In this document: one piece after another, positions 56,584 through 64,000 of the stretch
Position numbering within the stretch: position 1 is the stretch's first letter
Layout of the letters: every line of letters begins with the position of its first letter
Assembly (NCBI GenBank): GCA_905178155.1
Contig: CAJINV010000005.1
Span: forward strand, 674,564 to 738,563
Source of the DNA: Amoebophrya sp. A120
Lineage: Eukaryota; Sar; Dinophyceae; Syndiniales; Amoebophryaceae
Length of the DNA stretch: 64,000 nt
Direction: 5' to 3'
Notes under the pieces: model-generated
What the model was told of the DNA's origin: nothing
Database searches by the model: none
What the model saw: the letters and a program-made list of their open reading frames with translations, nothing else
Position numbers and translations under genes: made by a program

Positions 56584-57487
56584 GGTGTCGGATCTTTTGG
56601 TGCGTTACTGGAAAAGTAGTCCACCACGGCCTAGTACCGACCTTCTATGATCGCCGTCACGGGCCGCGTACTGTTACTGTACTCGCAACAAATACAGGCA
56701 ACCACCGCGAAGCTTATCTTTTACTCGTACTTTGCCCGACCTCAACGCGGTCTGCTAATGCTCTTACAACAGGAAAGCATCTAGTGGTTGGGAAAATTTA
56801 TGCGGATGTCCGAGGAAGTAAGTACTACAAGTAGCCACTTTGCGTTTGCGGTCCTAGACCCTGCATTCAAAAAAATTGCGGGCAAAAAACAAGAAATTTG
56901 ATGTGCTTGGGACGAGATACTTGTTTAATATCACAGGGGTTCGTAGTCTATCGGGGTTCGTGGACTTGTGTCTTCAAGTTCATGCACTACTACAAGTCGA
57001 TTTGCTTCCCAATGATTATCTGGAACACCGAGAGGTTTCGTACACTGACGTCGCAAAAAACACGAAAGCGAAACAGCAGAAACAAGAACGAATGGACGTG
57101 AAAACTCTTTATTTTGTACGACAATGCTTCACGAAAAAAGACAATCACAATTGCTATATTTGCCTGCACGAAAAAAAAAGAGCAACACAAAACGTTGTGG
57201 ACGAACTTTTCGTTTTCGCACGACGAAGACTACGTTAAACTAACGAAAAAGCACCGGCTATCTCTTGCCTAAAAAGACAAAGATGTGTAATTATCTCCGA
57301 TGACGCCAACAGAACTGAAGAAACTTGGGCATGAAACATCAGAGCCAGAGGTGCAATCCAATTCACAAGCGCAGATATGGATTTTTCTTTGTACAGAGGA
57401 GGAGCAGTGGCTCGGAAACTCAGCATACTATTCACAATCTCATTCATGTGTGGCACAACATTTTCTCAATGCAAAACATTACTTGTC
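56584..57487. other. Intergenic, 0.9 kb, no gene seen
   Basis: AT-rich. A plus-strand frame at 56876-57238 (120 codons) is Lys/Asn-rich without a domain and is opposite the direction of the genes. Confidence 0.45.
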
Positions 57488-57739
57488 TCAGGAGGGGTCA
57501 AACGGCGTGCCCTTGCGCATGATCCACGGGCAACAACACACGAGGCCGCAAAAGAAAAAAACCGACCCGAGAATTGCCAAAACTAGCAAAGCGTCGTCAT
57601 GTGCTTTGCCCAGGCCGGAAGCTGCGCTGATGACCGCAAGGACACATGCAGGAATTGCGGCCAAAAGACTTGCAGCGCAACAGAATCGACCAGCACAGAG
57701 TCCTAACCCTGCGTCTAGGTCGGGGAAGCTGATCGACAT
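57488..57739 (-). CDS. Small predicted membrane protein, 83 aa
   Basis: ATG 57739, single exon. Two hydrophobic spans, about residues 14-40 (AGRFCCAASLLAAIPACVLAV) and 50-70 (ALLVLAILGSVFFFCGLVCC), the second rich in Cys, followed by a short polar tail. The overall shape is a two-pass membrane protein. No family recognised; single-exon and short, so it could be a partial gene. Confidence 0.4.
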   Translation of the reverse strand: MSISFPDLDAGLGLCAGRFCCAASLLAAIPACVLAVISAASGLGKAHDDALLVLAILGSVFFFCGLVCCCPWIMRKGTPFDPS

Positions 57740-58519
57740 GTTGGGTTTCGTGGTCGATAAAATAAATCTAGCAGCACTTCCAACACCTTGACTATTGGCG
57801 CCTCCTCGGAGCAGCTAGTGGCCCCCGCATGACCAGTTCTGGATGGGTATGGGTTGGCCAGTTCTGGATGGATATGATTTCCATTTCGATGAGAAGTATG
57901 ACAGAGTCATTCGAAAACGACGCACTTTTTCCTGAATGATCGACACGACTAACACAATGAAGACAACAAACTCCGCCCACATGCGGGCTGCCGGCTTCGG
58001 CTTGAATCGCGGAACACATCAACGCGTCCGCAGACGAACAGGCAATTGGCAAGCAAAGCTCGGTAATGCCACACTTCGACCCTCAAGGCTGGGTGCGGCC
58101 GATTATATTATCTGATATCATTGTACAACTCCTGTTCGTTTTGCAGACTAGAACGCCGGACCGTTTACTTTCATTCCACCTTGTCCTACTTAATTAATAC
58201 ATGGCCTAGTGCTAGCACGCATACGCATTGTAGATCATTTACTCTTAGAAGTACTTAACTTACAACACCGACCTGTGATGAAACCAGTCTTTGCATTTAA
58301 TCAGACGACAGAGTTTCTATCTTTACATATCCACTTATCAGAAGAGAGCCTGCTGGAAAAATTTGGAAGGTCCGCCTCTAGCTACACCATCCGCTAGTGC
58401 AGCATCATCATGCAAACACACAGTTGGAGCGACCATTCGCAACCCTAGTAGCCTGAAAAACATCCGCGACGACTGTGCAAGACCAAGGGCCGGCTGACCA
58501 ACTTCCCCAAAATAAATCT
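57740..58519. other. Intergenic, 0.8 kb, no gene seen
   Basis: Contains a short local near-duplication (gccagttctggatgggtatg / gccagttctggatggatatg around 57832-57875). Otherwise unremarkable. Confidence 0.45.
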
Positions 58520-59922
58520 TCACGCCACAGCGCTTTCTATTTCTTCCCTCGCGAAACCCAATTTTTCCAAATTCTCTTCCGTTAGATTTGGACTGCGATT
58601 CCACAAGTAGCTGTGAAGTCTGACACCTAGCGCCTATCAAATGTAAAAATGTCTGGGTCTGGAAGAATGCGAACTTGTGATGCGTGTTGCGGATGATACA
58701 AAAATCTGTGTTGCATGACTTGCAAAAGGTCCCCATTTCTCGCCATGCTCAGAGGGCATTTCTCATGCATAATGGGCATCAGCAAGGGGCTGCAGAACCT
58801 GTGATGCTATGCCCTGCATTCCAGACTTGGTGGACTGCATGACAAATCTCGGAATCTTCCAGACCCAGACATTTTTACATTTGATAGCGCCGTACCGTGT
58901 ACCATGTGCACGTCGAGAATTTCTACCTTCTCTGGCTGGACCAGAATCTGATTCACCCGGAAAAGCACATCGTATCTCCGTCCATACTCCGGAAACGTCA
59001 CGCAGGTAGAGGTCCTCCGGCGGTGGGACTGCGACTGGGAGGTAGCAGTACTAGTAGTGCTCGTACTTCCCTTTCCGTCGTGCTGCGGCGACACAATTCT
59101 GCTGCGTACCGACCGTCGCGACCTTTTCGGAGTTGGAGAAACTTCCCGGTAGTTTGCCAAAATTCTTTTACTAGGTCTTCTTGCTGGGCTCCTGCTTGCG
59201 TAGTTTTCATCTGTTGTAGTGATGTTGTTTCCTAAAAATTCTTCTCCGCCAGGGGGTGCTGTTGCTCCTCCCCCGCGCAACAGCACGTCGTAATACAGCC
59301 TGTCCTTCCGAACCCGAAAGGTCACCAGCAAGGTGATCGGCAAAGGGCAGTGCTTCGCCGCGTAGTGCTCGGCGGTCGCGAGGGTATTGGTGAGATACAG
59401 ACCCGGGCCGTAGAAGCCGGTGGCAGACGGGTGGAAGCCGAGGAGGTGAATCCAGGGAACGTTGAGCAACCCGGTGCCGTGGTACCCGCGCAGGGTGATA
59501 AACTCATCGTCACCTTCATCAACAACATCGTAGTTGACGCTGTTTCTACTAGTCGTGTCAGTTGGATTTTTTTCCACTTCGTGCAGCAGTTGTGGCCGTG
59601 ATGGTGTAGTAGAAACTGCGCCGCAAAGTTTTCCAGTGATCATCTTCCCCACGCTCCACTGTAAGGGACTAGTACAGTCACCATCATCATTGTCGCTAAT
59701 AGTATCCTCGAGCGTGGAAATTGCCTCAGCAGCGGAGTCGTCGTCACTCTTGAAGTCATCAACCGCTTGGTCGTTTGGTGCTGCTTTTTTGCGTGTTGAA
59801 CACTCTACTTCACGAGAGCGCTGTGCGGACCGTATGATTGAAACTCCTGTTTCCGCGTGCGCATGAGCTACTGGAGGTGGAGGCGCTCCTCTTTCAGATG
59901 GAGTTGTAGATGCGTTAGAGCT
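58520..59922 (-). CDS. ADP-ribosyltransferase (PARP-like) fold protein, 5' boundary unresolved
   Basis: Stop TGA 58520-58522. Exon 58634-58520 joins the main exon (down to 58892) by removal of IE28, giving HMVHGTA-LGVRLHSYL. The main frame is open up to a TAA at 59925-59923 with no ATG before the domain, so at least one 5' exon is needed; the signal-peptide exon at 62715-62404 is the best candidate because both carry the same STTPSERGAPPPP peptide. The domain reads RGYHGTGLLNVPWIHLLGFHP then GFYGPGLYLT and AEHYAAKH, matching the His-Gly-Thr and Tyr positions of PARP-type folds. The usual third-position Glu is not evident (RRYDVLFRVNQILVQP), so activity is doubtful. The C terminus (LTEENLEKLGFAREEIESAV) looks like a small helical bundle. 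Confidence 0.65.
58635..58886. mobile_element. IE28, family A introner-like element in the PARP-like gene
   Basis: Ends TATCAAATGT and ACATTTGATA, inverted GTCTGGGTCTGGAAG core, perfect duplication gcgcc, 252 bp. GCATGACAAATC at 58837. This is the only copy in which sliding the junction inside the duplication can give GC-AG. Confidence 0.93.
59871..59912 (-). repeat. Copy 3 of a 42-bp direct repeat (STTPSERGAPPPP coding)
   Basis: Differs from copy 1 (62427-62468) at a single base over 42 bp. Translates in the minus frame to STTPSERGAPPPP at the open start of the PARP-like ORF. Confidence 0.9.
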
Positions 59923-61111
59923 TTAACACCCGTTAGCATGAGAAGTGGTGAGTTTGTAGTGAATTTTGCATGACAAATAGCAGAGGAGACTGCCGGGACA
60001 TTGTCCCTTTTGCTCTTCTGGGAAGTGGGTTCTGCACACCGCAGAAGTTAGTTGTCCAGGCTTATGCGGCGGGCAGCTGGACATGGCCTGGGCGTCATTC
60101 TTTGGCCATGTGAGTTTCGTCTTCCTGTGCTTGCAAAAGAGCAAGCACTGCAGCAGCCGCGGCAAACACGCCAAAAACAAGAGCCGCGAAGCACATAAGC
60201 GCAGTTTAGGCAAGATGAAGGCGCGGAAGCAAAGGCGAAAGGACCCGGCCGAGAGCTTTGACGCGTCTATCCGGCAGGCGCGTGAACTCTCCAGGCCTTT
60301 TCGGCAGAATATAGAGGCGCTTAGGGCAACAGCGGGCGCCTGTCTTTTCCCCTCGGCCCCACTTCCCAGGGTCTACTTGTGCGTTTTTTTGAGCACTTTT
60401 CTGCGCTAAACTTTGCTTATCACGGTCGAAAAGTGGCGCTCGGTGAATTTTGGGGTGAATTTTGAAAAGGACGCCGGTGAATTTTGTCCTCCGGCTCCTT
60501 TTCAAAATTCGCTAGCGCGTGAGAAACTCCGGGTTTTGGGGCTTCAACAAAGTGTCGCCAAAACAAAAAGTCCCAAAATTCACCAAGGGAATTCTTGACC
60601 TGGGGATCACGTCGAATAAGACTTGCTCCGGAGGCAAAAAGACACGTGGGGAGTTGTGAGCAGAGCACAGCAGGCGAAGCAAGCTAGCGTCCGCGGCCGA
60701 ATCGTGCCTCCCCTTCCACCCGAGGCTGCTCCCAGATATCCAAGTCCAAGCCGAGCCAACCACAACTCGTGAGAGCATACATGTTGAACTAGTGCCCCTG
60801 TGTTCAGGCGTCGCCCTCCCTTTCGACCATTTCGGAGAGGAACTTCTGAGGCAGACGCGCAGAAGAATAAGAGCCCCCCGACCCACCTTCTCTGGTCGCT
60901 AGATACGCACTACACAGCCCGGCGAGCCCCCGCAAGACCACCTCTTTTGGTGCTGCAAGCGCCACCACGCGACGAGCAGCCCTTCAGGCTATGTGGTATG
61001 CTTGGGCTCGTGTCCATACGTAGCGCTCTTCTCTTTTAAGTAAATGCAAGTCATGCAATACAAATTCACTGCAAATTCACACTTCTGTACGCTAACGACC
61101 GTTGAAGACAT

Positions 61112-61148
61112 AGGTGGAGGTGCTCCTCTTTCAGATGGAGTTGTAGAT
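61112..61148 (-). repeat. Copy 2 of the direct repeat, in a possible alternative exon
   Basis: 37 bp match to copies 1 and 3. In the minus frame it reads ERTAHESTTPSERGAPPPMSS, starting after a GGCAG acceptor near 61170 in phase 0, the same phase as the GTACC donor after copy 1. It could therefore be an included or skipped exon. Confidence 0.75.
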
Positions 61149-61295
61149 TCGTGCGCCGTGCGCTCCTGCCGCCCACAAGGTACCTAATTCATTCTCAATC
61201 TATCCAACGAACTCAAGACATCACATTCTAGGCATCACAAGTAGGACTAGGTCGCGCAGCGCCAGCGCGAACCTCGTGAGGGCCGGAATGGGCTA

Positions 61296-61309
61296 ACCAC
61301 CTCTGTGGT
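61296..61309. repeat. CTCT-loop hairpin 1 (ACCAC-CTCT-GTGGT)
   Basis: Perfect 5-bp stem with a four-base CTCT loop. First of five related hairpins whose stems differ by paired changes. Confidence 0.6.
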
Positions 61310-61627
61310 CCCATTTTTGTACACAGAATTCCGACAACCATCGGAATTTGCCCGTGACCGATGCCCAAGCGGACGGTCAGCGAGAGCAGGTGGGGAGGGG
61401 CCCAACCTCCCGCGACTGCCACGCGCGCGCACGTTAAGGTCACGTACCGATATGGCGAAGCTGATGACGCTGGTCGCTAATGCAGGTGCGTCCTGGGCGA
61501 CTGGAGCGCGAGTCGTACGACTCAAACCTGAACGAAAGTTCAACGAGGTACACCATTCAGTGTTGCCGTCCCATACCGGTAGGCACCATCTGTGCCACTG
61601 GTTCAGCCGGAACCCCTGTTGGTTGAT

Positions 61628-61639
61628 GCACCTCTGTGC
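61628..61639. repeat. CTCT-loop hairpin 2 (GCAC-CTCT-GTGC)
   Basis: Same loop; the outer stem pair is changed from C-G to G-C relative to hairpin 1, keeping pairing. Confidence 0.55.
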
Positions 61640-61820
61640 GCACTCTGGCAGGCTAGTAAGGATCTAGGACGTGAGGCTGTGAACGGGGTGGGTTTTGCAT
61701 GTTTCGATCTGCTTATGCGCACGCACTCTGCCAACGAGCAACTACATACGTTTACGCATGATTTAGAACTGTTTGCATTTCCGAGGACGATTGACACCAC
61801 ACCAGCCGAGCATAGTTGCA

Positions 61821-61834
61821 GCCACCTCTGTGGC
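61821..61834. repeat. CTCT-loop hairpin 3 (GCCAC-CTCT-GTGGC)
   Basis: Perfect 5-bp stem; outer pair G-C. The surrounding text (AGCCACCTCTGTGGCGCG) recurs at hairpin 5. Confidence 0.6.
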
Positions 61835-62104
61835 GCGTGGATTAGTTAGGAGCTGCGCGGCTTAGGTGCATACGACATCGGGCTCCGATCTCTGTCCCCG
61901 GTGGTGTGGCGCAATGCGACGAGACACGACAGCCGGTGGGCCACCCTGTAGACGCGACAAAGCCGGCGGGATACGCGTGGCGGACAAGGGGCCACAGGGC
62001 GGCGACTTCGGATGGAGGTTTGGGCCACGCGATACCCGACCTGTTGCAGCCTCTGTTGCACCCGGCGCTGCGACCTCTCGTTGCAGTGCTGGAGCACGGT
62101 TCGA

Positions 62105-62118
62105 CCCACGTCTGTGGG
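62105..62118. repeat. Hairpin 4 (CCCAC-GTCT-GTGGG), loop variant
   Basis: Perfect 5-bp stem with outer C-G pair; the loop is GTCT rather than CTCT. Confidence 0.55.
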
Positions 62119-62139
62119 CGGACAAGTGCGACGCCCGTA

Positions 62140-62153
62140 GCCACCTCTGTGGC
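62140..62153. repeat. CTCT-loop hairpin 5 (GCCAC-CTCT-GTGGC)
   Basis: Identical to hairpin 3 and only 21 bases after hairpin 4. Confidence 0.6.
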
Positions 62154-62403
62154 GCGGACGTCGCGGCGCGGTCCCTGCTGCACGCCTCGCTGCTGTATCT
62201 AGTAGAAGTACACAAGACGCTGCGAAGCAGCGCAGATACGCCTTTACTTATACAGAGCCGGAGTTCCACCACTGTGAAGGGTGTGACCTTTTGAGAACAT
62301 ACGAAGTAAAAAAGCTGGCAGCCGTCGAGGGGCGCCAGCGCTTTGGGGATTTGGGAAGAAGTTTGTGTTCCGCCACGACATAGCAAATTCTACCCAAGTG
62401 ACA

Positions 62404-62715
62404 TCATGGATCAGGTACCAACAGGGCTGGAGGTGGAGGTGCTCCTCTTTCAGATGGAGTTGTAGATGAGGTAGGTCCAGACACCTCCTCTTCGTCATCT
62501 GTTGATGACCAGCTGCTCTCGTTGTCGCTGTCGCTTTCGTGCGCGCAGGATCCGCAAAGCGTTAGACCACTAGCCGAATTAATATGCTCGTCCTGTTGCG
62601 GTGGTGTAATTCTCCTGCTGTCCAAAAATCTTCCTGGCTGATGTTGCGCAGCCTTTATTCGTTGTCCTGCAAAGGTCGCAACAAACGCAAGGAAGAACGC
62701 AAGAAAGGGGGTCAT
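62404..62715 (-). CDS. Signal-peptide exon, probably first exon of the PARP-like gene
   Basis: ATG 62715. Residues 1-22 (MTPFLAFFLAFVATFAGQRI) form a clear signal peptide. Then an acidic Ser-rich stretch (SDSDNESSWSSTDDEEEVSG) and STTPSERGAPPPP. Shortly after that comes a GTACCT donor of the class used throughout the window; reading through it hits a stop at 62404. The same peptide is repeated at the start of the PARP-like ORF 2.5 kb downstream, so the two pieces probably belong to one secreted protein. The exact splice path is not resolved. Confidence 0.6.
   Translation of the reverse strand: MTPFLAFFLAFVATFAGQRIKAAQHQPGRFLDSRRITPPQQDEHINSASGLTLCGSCAHESDSDNESSWSSTDDEEEVSGPTSSTTPSERGAPPPPALLVPDP
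62427..62468 (-). repeat. Copy 1 of the 42-bp direct repeat
   Basis: Inside the signal-peptide exon. Matches copy 3 at 41 of 42 positions. Confidence 0.9.
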
Positions 62716-63341
62716 CTTGTCAATGGGAGTGGCCTGTGGTCTCTACGCAGCCTGGTGTCGTGTGATCCTTTCGGCATCCGCTCTCACTCGCTCAGCTGAC
62801 GAACCACCGGGCCTGTGGCCGCGGTCCCATCACTCATCCTCTCTGAGGTTAGAGTTGTGCACAATCATGCAGCTAACATGTATAATGGCCCTCGTTGACG
62901 TTTGCGGACCAATAAAACTTTTGTTCCCCCCACTCGCGCGCAAGGCTGTTGAATTCTGATTCTGAAAATTGCAGCCAGTTTCTATGCATTTCGACGTCGC
63001 AGTCCAAAATTTTTATCCACTTCTTTGGAAACGTCTGTCTGCGTCCGGCTCTTGTCGAGCTGAGAAGGACGGACGTGCCGTGGGAATGGGCTATGGCCCG
63101 CCACTTCCGGAAATCAATGCAGCTGCTCGCGAGCGTTCATTTTTGAAAACGTAAATCATTCACAGTCGGTGCACAACCGCTAAAATCTTTATTCTCAAGC
63201 ATGAAAGATCGTGATGGACTTTGAAAACTTTACGCATGCAGCGTCTTCTTGGCACTACACACCCGCAGCTGAAGATAAAGCAAATGCGGTAGACGTAGAA
63301 CCGACCTCGATACCTCCCAGTTGAAGACTATCATCCGTCTT
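62716..63341. other. Intergenic, 0.6 kb, no gene seen
   Basis: Between the signal-peptide exon start and the stop of the Myb-like gene. No domain-bearing frame. Confidence 0.45.
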
Positions 63342-64000
63342 CTACTCATGCACAGCTTCAGAGGTGATCTTTTTCCCATCGCCAAAATTGTTCCCGTCGC
63401 GGTAGGACCGCAGGTTTTTCGGGAGCAGCTTATCCATGTCGAATGTTGATGCTTCCTCCTCGTCCCCGCGACCAGTTTCTCGTCCCGCCTTTATTCCAGC
63501 TGTAACTTCGTCTCCGACTAGACTTTTCGGTAGCCTTGCCAACGGAAAATTCTTCTTCGAGGGAACTAAAAATAATGTCGGGGGTAGCATCCGAAAATGC
63601 CGGTTCATCAACAGGGGCTTCATCGAATCCGACAGCGTCAGCTCGCAGCGCTGCCGTCTCTGCTGGGGCTTTTTCACAATCTCCAGCCACCGCTCCTTCA
63701 CCTCCCGCGCCGGCCGCTCACAGTGGTTGCTGATGTAGATCCAAGGGTCCCCGAAGTTTACGTCCCAATAGTGGTATTCTGTTGACACTCGTATCGTACT
63801 TGTAGTCATCGATTTAGCAGCTGCATTGAAGATTACACACAATAATTCCGAAGTTGAGAAAACTTTCTACTGCCGTTATTTTGTACGTAGACTACGTACG
63901 TACGAGGATGGTTTTGCAATGCATAAGTCGCACGACGCTTTTAGCGCGTCGTCCATCTCGTCCGTCCAGGGAAGTCCCTCTTTCGCGTACTTGCGGCCGG
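63342..64000 (-). CDS. Myb/SANT-like protein, 5' part beyond the window
   Basis: Exons 64000-63904 (open at the edge) and 63798-63342, with a GTACGT donor and a TACAAG acceptor in phase. The joined chain reads KYAKEGLPWTDEMDDALKAS, then YHYWDVNFGDPWIYISNHCE and REVKERWLEIVKK. The spacing of tryptophans and the KERW...I motif resemble a SANT/Myb helix-turn-helix repeat, a DNA- or histone-binding module. The C-terminal part is charged and ends DMDKLLPKNLRSYRDGNNFG and a short tail. Family call rests on this one repeat. Confidence 0.6.

Larger units (their letters stand above)
59923..62403. other. Mosaic stretch between repeat copies, no complete gene
   Basis: About 2.5 kb bounded by two 42-bp repeat copies. 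It carries a middle repeat copy (61112-61148), several local GTGAATTTT-type near-repeats around 60440-60600, and five CTCT-loop hairpins between 61296 and 62153. Frames exist on both strands but none has a domain. Could be a long intron, a partial duplication, or an inserted segment. Confidence 0.5.

Noticed and set aside
5972-58886. Recurring peptide KCKNVWVWK at the ends of many frames
   Set aside because: It is the translation of the family A element end, read through from the exon; not a protein motif.
1323-58886. CRISPR array or bacterial repeat system
   Set aside because: The repeats are inverted pairs with target duplications inside spliced genes, with no regular spacers and no cas genes.
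62080-62120. tRNA T-arm-like GGTTCGACCC
   Set aside because: Flanking bases do not form the 5-bp T stem and no acceptor or anticodon arm was found.

Overview
The window is nuclear DNA of a protist with intron-rich genes, most likely a dinoflagellate relative of the Amoebophrya / Syndiniales type. The reasons are the eukaryotic gene set (eIF6, base-exchange phosphatidylserine synthase, Ctr copper transporter, a sperm-tail PG-rich repeat protein), short spliceosomal introns, the same strand for every confident gene, and many short intronic elements with terminal inverted repeats and target duplications. Introner elements and non-canonical introns of this kind are, from memory, reported for Amoebophrya genomes. 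No rRNA, tRNA, CRISPR array or bacterial feature was seen.

Layout (all confident genes on the minus strand, so listed right to left): Myb/SANT-like protein cut by the right edge (63342-64000); a signal-peptide exon (62404-62715) and an ADP-ribosyltransferase-like ORF (58520-59922), separated by a 2.5 kb stretch with three copies of a 37-42 bp repeat and five CTCT-loop hairpins; small membrane protein (57488-57739); three-exon proteins at 54856-56583 and 51858-53337; RING-type protein (46344-50178); inositol monophosphatase (43682-45240); STPG protein (40866-42682); eIF6 (38385-39767); FkbM-like protein (34895-37744); a 14-exon protein with eight insertions (27597-34099); a low-complexity protein with five insertions (21407-26427); a two-exon protein (20565-21350); phosphatidylserine synthase (16203-19579); a four-exon protein (13872-15082); threonine dehydrogenase (10834-12644); a fused 2OG-oxygenase-like/Ctr/HMA protein (4878-9296); a TIP30-like oxidoreductase (2730-4060); a secreted coiled-coil protein (1187-2259); a membrane protein (521-1171). 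A possible plus-strand gene end lies at 1-246.

The main system is a set of 28 introner-like elements (IE1-IE28, 140-305 bp, about 6.9 kb or 11% of the window). They all sit inside reading frames of nine genes and none lies between genes. They fall into seven terminal-sequence families, but all share one plan: a 5-bp target duplication (22 perfect), ends of the form TAT...ATA, long inverted repeats, and an internal GCATNACAAATT-type motif in both orientations. Removing each element plus one copy of its duplication restores an open frame, and in recognisable genes it restores conserved protein sequence. No position of the splice junction inside the duplication gives GT-AG. The ordinary introns of the same genes do use GT-AG, mostly with GTA(C/T) donors.

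Whole-gene frame checks were done by hand: after ordinary introns and elements are removed, summed exon lengths are divisible by three for every multi-exon gene that could be completed (945 codons for the Ctr fusion, 417 for threonine dehydrogenase, 798 for phosphatidylserine synthase, 1267 for the eight-element gene).
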